Assembly (NCBI GenBank): GCA_947496175.1
Contig: CANMBU010000002.1
Span: 806,001-870,000, forward strand
Direction of reading: 5' to 3'
Source: an uncultured Roseovarius sp.
GTDB lineage: Bacteria > Pseudomonadota > Alphaproteobacteria > Rhodobacterales > Rhodobacteraceae
Length of the DNA: 64,000 nt
The notes under the pieces were generated by a model, which saw only the letters and a program-made list of their open reading frames with translations, did no database searches and was not told the origin of the DNA. Each line of letters opens with the position of its first letter. Position 1 is the stretch's first letter. Position numbers and translations under genes: made by a program. Shown piece by piece: positions 50,255-59,429 of the stretch.

Positions 50255-50986
50255 ATGACTTATTGCGTTGGAATGCGGTTGGGCAAAGGACTTTTGTTCA
50301 TGTCCGACACTCGAACCAATGCCGGTGTTGATAACTTTTCATCCAGCCGCAAAATGTTCAATTGGACTGTGCCCGGAGAGCGTTCGATCACTGTTATGAC
50401 CGCGGGAAACCTGGCCACAACGCAAGCAATGATCAGCCTTTTGGAGGAACGCTCAGCACCCGCTGAAGACCGTGACCCTGGCATCCTTAGTCAACCCACC
50501 ATGTTTCAGGTAGCCCGGCTTGTTGGCGCCACGCTGAAAGAAGTCATCGCCTATAGCAACCCAACTGGACAGACGTCAGACGACCAATTCAGCGCCTCGG
50601 TTATTGTGGGCGGTCAGATCAAAGGTGGGCAACCCACGATCTTCCTTGTTTATCCTGAGGGCAATTTCATCGAGGTGACAGATGATACCCCTTTCTTCCA
50701 AATCGGCGAGGCTAAGTATGGCAAACCAATCTTGGTTCGCGCCTATGACGCAGACCTGAGCTTTGGAGAAGCGCTTAAACTTTTACTAGTCTCGTTCGAT
50801 TCAACCGTGAAATCAAACCTCTCGGTTGGCCCTCCGTTTGACGTGCGTGTTTACAAAAACGAAAGTTTTGCCGACGATAGATACAAACGTATCGAAGCAG
50901 ATGACCCTGTCTATCAGACAATCTCTACGGGTTGGGGTGATGCCTTGAAATCCGCTCTAGATATGCTGCCTCCCTACAAGGTTTAA
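50255..50986 (+). CDS. Anbu, proteasome-type (HslV-related) protease
   Basis: 243 residues starting Met-Thr-Tyr-Cys; removal of Met exposes the catalytic Thr. 'GMRLGKGLLFMSDTRTNAGV' with Asp and 'SSRKMFNW' with Lys give the proteasome-fold active site (Thr1/Asp17/Lys33-like). 'MTAGNLATTQAMISLLEE' is family-typical. The protein forms open helical or ring assemblies rather than capped cylinders in characterised examples. It sits with ATP-grasp, alpha-E and transglutaminase genes, the conserved Anbu set; natural substrate is not known. Confidence 0.92.
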   Translation: MTYCVGMRLGKGLLFMSDTRTNAGVDNFSSSRKMFNWTVPGERSITVMTAGNLATTQAMISLLEERSAPAEDRDPGILSQPTMFQVARLVGATLKEVIAYSNPTGQTSDDQFSASVIVGGQIKGGQPTIFLVYPEGNFIEVTDDTPFFQIGEAKYGKPILVRAYDADLSFGEALKLLLVSFDSTVKSNLSVGPPFDVRVYKNESFADDRYKRIEADDPVYQTISTGWGDALKSALDMLPPYKV

Positions 50987-51468
50987 AAACGAACCACCTT
51001 TTTCGGTGGTTGATGGAACCTCAATCTTATCTTTACCACCAAGTGGGTCCACTATTAGGTGTTAAAGAAAGGCATGCACGACAGCTGTCTTTCATCCCGA
51101 GGTGGCTTGGCAAAAAGCTTCCTGTTTTAGGGATAACGTGAACATAAGTCGGTCAACTACTCGATACGGATTTTTTTGTACAAAAACGTAGGATATCACG
51201 GAGTTGCGCACGCCAGTTGAACCAACTTCTTTGCGGCCCTAATCGTTCTCTTTGGGTTTTTTGAGCGATATTCAATACCTGTGATCGTGTGTGGTTTGTC
51301 TGTGATTACAGAAAACTGACTTCTGTGAAATTGTTTGGTTTTTGCGTTTGCGACCAAAAAGACGGGGTCGAATTTTTCTCCCAGCAGCGCCACCAAATTT
51401 CGCGGCTCTCTTGACGGGTGACGTGTGGTTTTAGGAGAGGTGGTCGGCCGTAAGAGCAGCCCGTTCCG
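50987..51468. other. 482-bp intergenic region
   Basis: A weak hairpin AACCACC/GGTGGTT at 50992-51011 follows the Anbu stop. A short 67-codon minus-strand frame (51196-51396, TTG start) is not supported. Nothing else recognised. Confidence 0.5.
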
Positions 51469-52365
51469 CTACATTAAACCATGCTGCGCGCGCAAGCGGC
51501 TGCTTGCAAAGTTAATGAAGGAACGGATCTTGGCTGGTGCGCGTCGACCTTCGATATGAACCAAATGTATCGGCAATGGCGCTGGTTCAAAGGCTTCCAG
51601 GACACATTGCAAACTTCCCTCCTGTAGCTCGGGCCCAACTTGGTATGACAACACCCGCGCCAAGCCCCAACCGTCCTTTGCGACACTCCTTACAGCAGCA
51701 ATGCTGCTGAGGCGCATCCGGGGTTTGAGGCGGACGACATCGGAGAGATAGTGCCCAAAGCGCCATTCCAGTGCCGGACTTACGGGGGTGGCGGCAACGA
51801 TTCTATGATCCGCCAGGTCCGCAGGTAATTCTGGCCGCCCGTAGCGTTCAAAATAGGCAGGCGCTCCGCATACAATTCGCCGCACAGTGCCGACCCGGAC
51901 AGCCGTCAGGCCGGATGACGGCAGGGGCCCGATCCGCACAGCTATGTCGAACCCTTCCTCGACCATGTTCACTACACGGTCGACCATGACGACGTCCACA
52001 GTAACGTCCGGGTATGTGTCCAGAAATTCGGTCAGGATCGGCGTGACGTAGATGCGCCCAAATTCGTTGGAGCAGGTGATCCGCAATTGACCAACCGGGT
52101 TGACGGCAGCGCCTTTGGCAGCGTCATCGGCGGCCTGAATCTGCGCCACGATGTGACGTGCATCTTCAAGATATGTCTGGCCCACATCTGTGAGCCGCAC
52201 GCGACGCGTTGTCCGGGTGAATAACCTGGCGCCGAGACGGTCTTCAAGCGCGTTCACGCCACGTGTGGCCGACGGGGCGCTAAGACCCGTGCGGCGCGCG
52301 CCCTCGGCAAAGCTCTCCGCTTCGGCAACAGCGATGAATACCTCAAGACTTTGCAGCCTATCCAC
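51469..52365 (-). CDS. LysR family transcriptional regulator
   Basis: 298 residues. The N-terminal winged HTH 'LQSLEVFIAVAEAESFAEGA', 'RTGLSAPSATRGVNALEDRL' is typical of LysR, followed by a co-inducer domain from about 90. It is divergent from the SnoaL-like/GST/oxidoreductase genes; a perfect inverted repeat lies 18 bp upstream of its start, so it is the probable regulator of that operon. Signal unknown. Confidence 0.9.
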   Translation of the reverse strand: MDRLQSLEVFIAVAEAESFAEGARRTGLSAPSATRGVNALEDRLGARLFTRTTRRVRLTDVGQTYLEDARHIVAQIQAADDAAKGAAVNPVGQLRITCSNEFGRIYVTPILTEFLDTYPDVTVDVVMVDRVVNMVEEGFDIAVRIGPLPSSGLTAVRVGTVRRIVCGAPAYFERYGRPELPADLADHRIVAATPVSPALEWRFGHYLSDVVRLKPRMRLSSIAAVRSVAKDGWGLARVLSYQVGPELQEGSLQCVLEAFEPAPLPIHLVHIEGRRAPAKIRSFINFASSRLRAQHGLM

Positions 52366-52382
52366 AAGGGAACCCCATTATT

Positions 52383-52410
52383 ATCAAAATACAAAATAGT
52401 ATATTTTGAT
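52383..52410. promoter_or_regulatory. Candidate LysR operator: 9-bp inverted repeat
   Basis: ATCAAAATA (52383-52391) and its exact complement TATTTTGAT (52402-52410) are separated by 10 bp, containing the T-N11-A pattern of LysR sites. It lies between the lysR-type gene and the divergent operon. Confidence 0.72.
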
Positions 52411-52499
52411 TTCAGTATATTAATTCGAATTTTAAAGCAAATTAAGGTTCCGGAAAACACACCAACCTAGATGGTTCGTTTGTCGGAAGGACTACAGCA

Positions 52500-52976
52500 A
52501 TGCCAAATGATGCCCCGCGCCCCCCGCTTCCTCCGTTTACGGAAGAGACCGCACGCGAAAAAGTAAGACTGGCCGAAGATGGCTGGAACGGTCGTGACCC
52601 CGATAAGGTGGCGCTGGCCTACACGCCCAACAGCAAGTGGCGCAATCGCGCCGAATTTCCGCAAGGCCGCAAAGAGATCGCCGAGTTCCTGACACGCAAG
52701 TGGAACAAGGAGTTGGACTATCGTCTGATCAAGGAGTTGTGGGCCTATAAAGGCAATCGCATCGCCGTGCGCTATGCCTACGAATATCATGACGACAGCG
52801 GCAACTGGTTCCGTGCTTACGGCAATGAGAATTGGGAATTCGATGAAAATGGCTACATGGCTCATCGCTATGCAAGCATCAACGAACTGCCCATCCGCGA
52901 AGAAGACCGCAAGTTTCGCTGGCCTCTAGGGCGTCGCCCGGATGATCACCCAGGTCTCTCGGATCTGGACCTTTAG
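52500..52976 (+). CDS. DUF1348 (NTF2-like) family protein
   Basis: 158 residues. '[22 protein letters not shown]' region at the start and '[20 protein letters not shown]' with a C-terminal '[19 protein letters not shown]' are the DUF1348 (nuclear transport factor 2-like) pattern. Members often neighbour oxidoreductases and LysR genes. Exact function unknown. First gene of the operon controlled by the divergent LysR-type regulator. Confidence 0.85.
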   Translation: MPNDAPRPPLPPFTEETAREKVRLAEDGWNGRDPDKVALAYTPNSKWRNRAEFPQGRKEIAEFLTRKWNKELDYRLIKELWAYKGNRIAVRYAYEYHDDSGNWFRAYGNENWEFDENGYMAHRYASINELPIREEDRKFRWPLGRRPDDHPGLSDLDL

Positions 52977-53005
52977 CCTTTCTCTTTGTCAAACAGGAAC
53001 GTTCT

Positions 53006-53632
53006 ATGACGACCCCAATCAAGCTGTACCGCAATCCCAAATCCGGCCATTGCCACCGGGTCGAACTCATGCTGGCTTTGCTTGGTCTGGCATATGAGAC
53101 CATTGACCTTGATATGGCAAATGGTGCGCACAAGGCCCCTGACTATCTCAGGATCAGTCCCTTTGGCTTGGTGCCTGCCATTGACGACAACGGTTATACC
53201 CTGGCCGACAGCAACGCGATCCTTATCTATCTGGTGCAGACCTATGCGAAAGACACGCACTGGCTACCAACTGATCCAAAGAATGCCGCAGAAGTGCAAA
53301 GATGGCTGACGATTGCCGCTGATAACATCTACTCCGGACCCTGTGCCGCGCGCCTCGTGAAACTCTTCGGAGTACCGCTTGACCATACTGCATCGGTGCA
53401 GAAGGCGCATGAGCTGTTCAAGATCATGAACGTCCATCTTGAGGGCCGCACATGGCTTGCCACCGACCAGATCACCATCGCGGATGTGGCAGGCTATAGC
53501 TACATCGCGCATGCGCCAGAGGGGGGTGTGGACCTTGCCCCATATGGCAATATTCGCGCCTGGCTGAACCGTATTGAAAACCAACCTGGGTTTGTGCCTA
53601 TGGCCAGTTCTCCAATTCCGGATTTGGTTTGA
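53006..53632 (+). CDS. Glutathione S-transferase family protein
   Basis: 208 residues. N-terminal thioredoxin-like domain 'IKLYRNPKSGHCHRVELMLA' (Ser in the active-site region) with 'PFGLVPAIDDNGYTLADSNAI' region for glutathione binding (cis-Pro, Glu/Asp-Ser), then an all-helical C-terminal domain with 'ITIADVAGYSYIAHAPEGG'. It conjugates or reduces electrophiles with glutathione; substrate unknown. It lies 29 bp after the DUF1348 gene. Confidence 0.9.
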   Translation: MTTPIKLYRNPKSGHCHRVELMLALLGLAYETIDLDMANGAHKAPDYLRISPFGLVPAIDDNGYTLADSNAILIYLVQTYAKDTHWLPTDPKNAAEVQRWLTIAADNIYSGPCAARLVKLFGVPLDHTASVQKAHELFKIMNVHLEGRTWLATDQITIADVAGYSYIAHAPEGGVDLAPYGNIRAWLNRIENQPGFVPMASSPIPDLV

Positions 53633-53690
53633 GGATACCCCAGCGGTCGAGGCCATATGACTCTGACATGCTCAGAAAGACGTGCCTTCT

Positions 53691-55328
53691 ATGAAACATG
53701 CAGTGTTAAATCCATTCCATGCAGGCGAACAAGCCGCACAGCAACGCGCTGGCGTGGGCGATGTCTCGCAGTGGGCAGGTGGATTCATACGAGACCACCT
53801 GCCTGAGCAGCATCGTGAATTTCACACATCGCTGCCGTTTGTGGTGCTTTCAGGAGCGGACGCAGAGGGTCAGGTCTGGACCACACTTGTCGATGGTGAG
53901 GCGGGTTTTATCCAGTCACCAGATCCCAAAAGTTTAACTCTGGATGCCGCGGTTGACGCAACCGATCCATTGGCTGGACGTTTTGTCGAGGGCGGCGATA
54001 TCGGGGGCTTGGGCATTGAGCTTGCGACGCGGCGACGCAACCGCTTTAGCGGCCAGATCATACCAGGTTCGGACGGTCTTGCGATTGATATGCGACAGAC
54101 CTTTGGCAATTGTCCCCAGTACATTCACGCCCGGACATGGACGCGTGTACCGCGCGTGTCTGAACCTGTTGCAACAACGACAGATCAACTGAGCACAGCG
54201 CAAATTGATCAAATCGCACAAGCGGATACGATGTTCATTGGATCTGGCCACCATGGTCGGGATGGCGCAGCATCAAACGGATTTGATGCGTCTCACCGCG
54301 GTGGGCCGCGTGGCTTCGTGCATGTGGAAAGCCCAACGCGCCTGCACATCCCGGACTACGCGGGGAACAACTTTTTCAACACGATTGGCAACCTTTTATC
54401 AGACCCGCGCGTGGGACTGCTTTTTGTTGATTTTGAAACAGGCGGGTTGCTTCACATCACCGGACGCGCGGAAATTGAATGGGCGCCACGTGATGCACAA
54501 GACCCTGACGCGTGGCGTGTTATCACCGTTGAGATTGACAAAGTAGTTGCCCGTGCCGAGGCTATTTCTTTGCGGTGGGAGACGCTCGATGACCAGGTGC
54601 GAAAGCTGCGTGTGGACCGGAAGGCGGCAGAGACCGAAAGCATCACGTCATTCTATCTGGCGCCGGTTGATGACCGACCGCTTGATCCATTTGTCCCGGG
54701 GCAGCACCTGCCCATTTCAGTCCAGATTCCAGGGCAGAAAAGCCTGACCGAGCGCAGCTATTCTCTTTCGGGCAGTGTGTTTGATGGTGCAAAATACCGG
54801 CTCACCATAAAACGCGAAGATCATGGGGTTATGTCGCGTTTTCTGCATGATCAACTGTGCGAAGGAGACATCATCGACGCTCAGCCGCCCGCAGGAGATT
54901 TTGTCATTCCAGAAGGCAAAGGGCCTTTGGTTTTGGTGAGCGCAGGCGTTGGGCTTACCCCCATGATTTCGATCCTGCATGCCCTGGCGGGCAACGAACG
55001 CCCGGTGTGGTACGTGCATGGCGCTCGCAACAAACGAAGCTTAGCACTTGGTCAGGAAGTTGAAACCCTGGTCACACGGCATAAAAACCTGCGCAAGCGG
55101 ATCTTTTTCAGCCAGCCGAGTGCGGGCGAACAGGCCGGAAAAGACTTTGACCAGTCTGGGCGGATCACGGCGGAGGATCTGGTCTCGTTGGGGACCGAAC
55201 CAGGGGCACAATACATGCTTTGCGGCCCCGGTCCGTTTGTTACTGAACTGCGCGCCGGTCTTGAAGAGCACGGCATTCCTGAGGGCTTAATCCACGTCGA
55301 AACCTTCGGCCCGAGTTCGCGGTCCTGA
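53691..55328 (+). CDS. Pyridoxamine-oxidase-like domain fused to flavin reductase
   Basis: About 545 residues. Residues about 45-300 form a split-barrel (PNPOx-like) domain; 'GGPRGFVHVESPTRLHIPDY' and 'GNNFFNTIGNLLSDPRVGLL' are its core. Residues about 310-540 are a ferredoxin-reductase module with FAD motif 'TERSYSLSGS' (R-x-Y-S) and NAD motif 'VSAGVGLTPMISIL' and 'CGPGPFVTELRA'. Many relatives continue into a 2Fe-2S ferredoxin domain; this one stops at 'FGPSSRS'. Start between GTG 53682 and ATG 53691 is not certain. Confidence 0.85.
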   Translation: MKHAVLNPFHAGEQAAQQRAGVGDVSQWAGGFIRDHLPEQHREFHTSLPFVVLSGADAEGQVWTTLVDGEAGFIQSPDPKSLTLDAAVDATDPLAGRFVEGGDIGGLGIELATRRRNRFSGQIIPGSDGLAIDMRQTFGNCPQYIHARTWTRVPRVSEPVATTTDQLSTAQIDQIAQADTMFIGSGHHGRDGAASNGFDASHRGGPRGFVHVESPTRLHIPDYAGNNFFNTIGNLLSDPRVGLLFVDFETGGLLHITGRAEIEWAPRDAQDPDAWRVITVEIDKVVARAEAISLRWETLDDQVRKLRVDRKAAETESITSFYLAPVDDRPLDPFVPGQHLPISVQIPGQKSLTERSYSLSGSVFDGAKYRLTIKREDHGVMSRFLHDQLCEGDIIDAQPPAGDFVIPEGKGPLVLVSAGVGLTPMISILHALAGNERPVWYVHGARNKRSLALGQEVETLVTRHKNLRKRIFFSQPSAGEQAGKDFDQSGRITAEDLVSLGTEPGAQYMLCGPGPFVTELRAGLEEHGIPEGLIHVETFGPSSRS

Positions 55329-55547
55329 TACGAAGAGGGGGGGGGCGTTCAGTTTGAACGCCTGCAACCTTCAGGTGTGGTCCTGAGGTTGGAGGTAGGC
55401 GTTACATGGCCAAATTGCACGTCTTTTGCGCAAAACCCCGCTCATTGGCGCACACAAGTGCTTTATCATTGGTAACAAACAGACTTCTTTGTGGACGTCC
55501 CCCGCGTGCAACACATTTTAGCGGAGTGAGTTTCGAGGAGAAGACCC
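55329..55547. other. 219-bp intergenic region with a nine-G run
   Basis: Nine G in a row lie at 55337-55345, followed by hairpin GGCGTTCA/TGAACGCC (55344-55361) without T-run. A short frame at 55406-55600 is not protein-like. Confidence 0.6.
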
Positions 55548-57383
55548 GTGAAGGACGTCCCGTTTGTACCAGAGCCTATGGCAGAGACTGTGCCGCTTGA
55601 CGGCGCGCAGGTGAAAAACGCACCTGATTTGCGGCTGGTGGACACGGGCGACACAAATGCACGTGCAATCCGCCGTCGTCGTTTGGCGGTATTGACGGCC
55701 AATGTCATCACTGTGGCGCTGCTCTTTGGTGCGATGGCGACATTCTTGTCCTTTGGCGGTTTGATCTGGATCGAATGGGCGATGCTTGCGGCCTACGCTT
55801 TGACCTTGCCCTGGCTTTCGATTGGGATGTGGAATGCCCTGCTTGGTTTGTGGCTTGATCTCAAATACGGAGATCAGGCGGCGGTCGCGGTCAATCCGGC
55901 ACTTGGCAGGATTACAGGCCAAGAACCCATCGCGACGCGGATAGCTGTGGTCATGCCATTGCGCAACGAAGATCCGGCTCCTTCTTTGCACCGCTTGCGC
56001 GGACTGCAAGACGAGTTGGCACATACGCCATGGGCGAAGCATTTTGATTTTTATGTCCTGAGCGACACCGACAATCCCGCCATAGCACTTCGTGAAGAGG
56101 CGGGCGTTGCGCAATGGCGACGGGCACGTCCCGAGATCAAGGTTCACTATCATCGCCGCAGCGAAAATACCGGGTACAAGGCCGGGAATATTGCTGAGTT
56201 TCTGGATCGCAGTGGCGCGGAATATGACTTCTTCCTGCCACTTGACGCGGACAGTGTGATGGGAGCGGAAACCGTCTTGCGCCTTGTCAGAGTGATGCAG
56301 GTATCGCCTGAAATCGGTATGCTGCAAAGCCTGGTCACAGGTTTGCCTTCAAAGACGTTTTTCACGCGCGCATTTCAGTTTGGCATGCGCCATGGCATGC
56401 GGTCCTATACTCTGGGTGCTGCATGGTGGCAGGCGGATTGTGGGCCAAACTGGGGCCACAATATCCTCATCCGAACCGCGCCGTTTCATGCACATTGCAT
56501 GCTGCCGAAACTGCCCGGTAAGGGCCCGCTTTCGGGCTATGTCCTGAGCCATGACCAGCTTGAGGCGGCCTTGATGCGACGCGCTGGGTTTGAAACCCGG
56601 GTTCTGGCAGAGGAAAGTGACAGCCACGAAGAAAATCCACCAAGCCTTGCGGACTTCATCCGCCGGGAGCTTCGCTGGTGCAACGGCAACATGCAGTATT
56701 TCAAACTGCTTGGGTTGCCAGGCCTGACACTCACCAGCCGTGTGCAGTTGTACCTTGCTATCCAAATGTATCTCGCAGCGCCCGCCTGGATGCTTTTTGT
56801 CCTCCTGGGCGCCGGTCTGGCCGCCATGCCAGCGCAGGTCGTCGGCGCGCCACTTTGGTTTGGCTTGAGCCTTTTTGCGATTGTGCTGGTGCTCAATTTG
56901 ATGCCGAAAATGATGGGCTTGGCTCAGATCCTCGTCAACAAAACGCGCGCGGACGCTTACGGAGGTCGACGTCTTGTAAGCGTTAGCGGTCTTGTCGAAA
57001 TCCTTGTCTCAATGCTGATGGCACCTATTGTCGCCTTTGGCCTCAGCGTGTTTGTTGTCGGGCTGTTTTTCAACCACCGGGTCGGCTGGGATGCGCAGCA
57101 ACGGCACCGCGACAGGCTTGAGTGGACAGAAGCCGCCCGCGTGCTGTGGCCACAGACACTGGCCGGTCTTGCCCTTACAGTCTGGCTTGCTGTTCTGGTG
57201 CCTTGGGCGCTTGTCTTTGGCGCACCCATGCTGATTGCGCTGAGTTTGGCGATCCCGATTGCTGTTGTGACCACGTTGCCAAAACTAAGCCGCTGGTCGA
57301 TTTCAAATGGCCTTTTTGACATTCCAGAAGATCGGAAGACCGACACTGAACGAGAGCTTCCGCTCAAAGCTGACATCGCCTGA
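55548..57383 (+). CDS. mdoH: Glucans biosynthesis glucosyltransferase MdoH/OpgH
   Basis: 611 residues. Two transmembrane segments at about 48-95, then a GT2 domain with 'IAVVMPLRNEDPAPSLHRLR' near 130, 'LDADSVMGAETVLRLV' (DAD) near 230, and the substrate-gating 'RRELRWCNGNMQYFKLLGLP' (QxxRW-like) near 370; five or six transmembrane segments follow. It makes beta-1,2-linked osmoregulated periplasmic glucan from UDP-glucose. No mdoG partner gene is adjacent. GTG start with GAGGAG. Confidence 0.92.
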   Translation: MKDVPFVPEPMAETVPLDGAQVKNAPDLRLVDTGDTNARAIRRRRLAVLTANVITVALLFGAMATFLSFGGLIWIEWAMLAAYALTLPWLSIGMWNALLGLWLDLKYGDQAAVAVNPALGRITGQEPIATRIAVVMPLRNEDPAPSLHRLRGLQDELAHTPWAKHFDFYVLSDTDNPAIALREEAGVAQWRRARPEIKVHYHRRSENTGYKAGNIAEFLDRSGAEYDFFLPLDADSVMGAETVLRLVRVMQVSPEIGMLQSLVTGLPSKTFFTRAFQFGMRHGMRSYTLGAAWWQADCGPNWGHNILIRTAPFHAHCMLPKLPGKGPLSGYVLSHDQLEAALMRRAGFETRVLAEESDSHEENPPSLADFIRRELRWCNGNMQYFKLLGLPGLTLTSRVQLYLAIQMYLAAPAWMLFVLLGAGLAAMPAQVVGAPLWFGLSLFAIVLVLNLMPKMMGLAQILVNKTRADAYGGRRLVSVSGLVEILVSMLMAPIVAFGLSVFVVGLFFNHRVGWDAQQRHRDRLEWTEAARVLWPQTLAGLALTVWLAVLVPWALVFGAPMLIALSLAIPIAVVTTLPKLSRWSISNGLFDIPEDRKTDTERELPLKADIA

Positions 57384-57477
57384 AACTTGAACAAGGCGAA
57401 TGACGAAACGCGTGCACCAATTAAGTGCCGCGCTGCGTGTCGAGATCATCTGTGACTCAGGGTTACCGTGAAACGCG

Positions 57478-58254
57478 TCAGGATTGCATCGCGCAGTCGA
57501 GCATCACGTCTGTTCCAAGCGAAAACACCCGCATTTCGGGCCGGATTGCATGGGCGAGCAACTCGCTTGGTTTTGAGAGCGTGAGGCTCTGAGGGCCATC
57601 TCCGATCAGAAGCGGCGCAATTCCGACATGCAGACGGTCCAAGAGCCCGGCCTCAAGGAACTTGGCAATGGTAATACCGCCGCCCTCGACCAGAAGCGTT
57701 GACAACCCTTCGTCACGCAAAGCCGAGACAATTTCGCGCGGGTCAATGACATCATTCCGAAGGGGTAAGCGAACGACCGTGACCCCCGCTGATCTTGGCC
57801 GGTCAACCGCTTGGATTATGATGCGCCGTGTTCCGTCATCCTGTAAAAGCGCGGCATCGTCAGACAAACGACCATTCGGGTCAATCACCACACGCGCCGG
57901 GTTTTTACCCTCGCAAAGCCGAACCGTCAGGCGAGGGGAGTCGTGAAGCGCGGTGCGCACGCCGATGATAACCCCATCTACTAGCGCCCTGATCCGATGC
58001 AGATGCGCAAGCCCGTCTGGTCCCGATACATCCCGCGCATCCCCAGTCACAGTCGCCACGCGGCCATCAAGGGACTGACCGATCTGAGCAACAGCAAAAG
58101 GGCCCTGATCGCGTCTGGCCAGTGGTGAATAGAGATCAAGCGCGGCCTTTTCTCCACAGCTCCAGCTGTCGCCGCATGTGCAGACGATGCCATGCCGGAT
58201 ATGCAGCAGGTGGCTCCAGATTTTATGCGTCATCTCTATCTGCATGTCACTCAT
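57478..58254 (-). CDS. RibD C-terminal domain reductase (pyrimidine/dihydrofolate-reductase-like)
   Basis: 258 residues. Residues about 50-258 are a RibD-C/DHFR-like NADPH-dependent fold: 'FAVAQIGQSLDGRVATVTGD' near 52, 'GADGVIIGVRTALHDSPRLT'-type region near 95 and 'GLSTLLVEGGGITIAKFLEA' near 185. The first about 45 residues carry a Cys cluster 'CTCGDSWSCGEKAA' that is not part of RibD-C. No deaminase domain is present, so it is not classic RibD. It reduces a pterin- or pyrimidine-like intermediate by family; the real substrate is unknown. Last gene of the operon. Confidence 0.82.
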   Translation of the reverse strand: MSDMQIEMTHKIWSHLLHIRHGIVCTCGDSWSCGEKAALDLYSPLARRDQGPFAVAQIGQSLDGRVATVTGDARDVSGPDGLAHLHRIRALVDGVIIGVRTALHDSPRLTVRLCEGKNPARVVIDPNGRLSDDAALLQDDGTRRIIIQAVDRPRSAGVTVVRLPLRNDVIDPREIVSALRDEGLSTLLVEGGGITIAKFLEAGLLDRLHVGIAPLLIGDGPQSLTLSKPSELLAHAIRPEMRVFSLGTDVMLDCAMQS

Positions 58255-58257
58255 CTC

Positions 58258-59022
58258 TTAGAACTTGATACCGGGCGTGGCGAGGATGTCGACATGGCCG
58301 ATGACACAGCGACCTTTCTGAGCGCCTTCACGCCGTGAACGGCTCCACGCCTCAGTGTTTTGCGCACCGGCTTCACAGGCAGCTTGTGAAATACCATCGA
58401 CCAGCTCACTGTGCAGCTTTGCCATGTCCGGCCCAAGCTTCCAAGGGCTGTTGGCAGTCTGAACATCACAACCTGCATCGCGCAAAATCTCTACGGCGCG
58501 GATGGCCGCGTCCGGCCCAAGGGCAGGGCCAAACCCCTTGTCAGTGCGCTGGTGGCGATTGAAAGCTGTGGTGATCGCTTCATCGGTCTGATTTGCAGGG
58601 GTCCAGCGCATCAGGCCATCATAACTGAGTGCCGCATAAAACGGCACATTGAGACGTTTTGCGAACGCGCTCAACCATGCCTCTGATACCAGATCCAAAA
58701 GTGCCGAGGCTGTAACCAATGTCACCCCGTCCAGTGGCAACGCCTCTACATCAGCGAGGTTCACGAGATATGTCTCAGCAGAAGTGCCAATTTCAGCACT
58801 GGCCTTGTCGAGCAAGATCGGGTCGTTGTCGAGCAGGCGCCACTGCGCCGTGTCTGGTAGTGTCCCGGACAACGCGCGCGCGGTAGCGCCTGTGCCGCAC
58901 CCCAGATCAAGTATCACCGGATTGTCGCCAGCCAGCCTTGCCGCTTGCCGCAACAGGTGGTCATCGCGCGCAGCCCGGTCCGCAGGCTCGCGCAGGGCCA
59001 ACCAATCGGCGGAAAAACCCAT
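58258..59022 (-). CDS. Class I SAM-dependent methyltransferase
   Basis: 254 residues. Motif I 'VILDLGCGTGATARAL' (about 36-51), motif II 'WRLLDNDPILLD' and 'VTLVTASALLDLVSEAWLSA' show the Rossmann methyltransferase fold. The substrate part (about 130-190) lacks a recognisable subfamily. It lies 2 bp after the PTPS-like gene stop and 3 bp before the RibD-C gene, so it is expected to modify the same product. Chemical target unknown. Confidence 0.87.
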   Translation of the reverse strand: MGFSADWLALREPADRAARDDHLLRQAARLAGDNPVILDLGCGTGATARALSGTLPDTAQWRLLDNDPILLDKASAEIGTSAETYLVNLADVEALPLDGVTLVTASALLDLVSEAWLSAFAKRLNVPFYAALSYDGLMRWTPANQTDEAITTAFNRHQRTDKGFGPALGPDAAIRAVEILRDAGCDVQTANSPWKLGPDMAKLHSELVDGISQAACEAGAQNTEAWSRSRREGAQKGRCVIGHVDILATPGIKF

Positions 59023-59024
59023 GC

Positions 59025-59420
59025 TTAGACATCTCCCTCAAACCATGCGCGCGCGACATGGCTTTCATGGAGCGAAATGCGCAGGCGTTTGACCCTTCCA
59101 TGATCGGCGAGCTTGCCGGTGCGAACCTGATCCGCGAGACGGCTAAAGATATGATGGCACAGGAACTCTGTGGTGGTGAACTTCCCTTTGAATTCAGGGA
59201 TTTCATCCAGGTTCTTGTAGCGCAGAGGCGCAAGCGTATCGGCCAGTGCCTCGGTTGCAAGGCCGATATCTACAACCAGGCCATGGTCATCGATTTCTTC
59301 CGTAAAAAAAGCCGCATCAACGGTAAACGTTGCGCCATGCATGCCCTGCGCTGGTCCGAAGACCTCGGAAGGAAGCGAATGCGCAATCATGATATGGTCA
59401 CGAACTTCAACAGCGAACAT
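59025..59420 (-). CDS. 6-pyruvoyl-tetrahydropterin-synthase (PTPS/QueD)-like protein lacking canonical HGH and Cys
   Basis: 131 residues, the length of one PTPS/QueD subunit. The family frame is visible: first Zn His in 'HIMIAHSLPSEVFG', the second-His region 'GMHGATFTVDAAF', the 'GLVVDIGLATEALADTLAPL' strand and 'NLDEIPEF...TTTEFLCHHI' (Glu of the carboxylate pocket), and a final 'SLHESHVARAWF'. But the canonical His-Gly-His is His-Gly-Ala and no Cys precedes it. It may have a different reaction from queuosine or biopterin synthases. Evidence strong for fold, weak for reaction. Confidence 0.82.
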   Translation of the reverse strand: MFAVEVRDHIMIAHSLPSEVFGPAQGMHGATFTVDAAFFTEEIDDHGLVVDIGLATEALADTLAPLRYKNLDEIPEFKGKFTTTEFLCHHIFSRLADQVRTGKLADHGRVKRLRISLHESHVARAWFEGDV

Positions 59421-59429
59421 ATGATTTCC

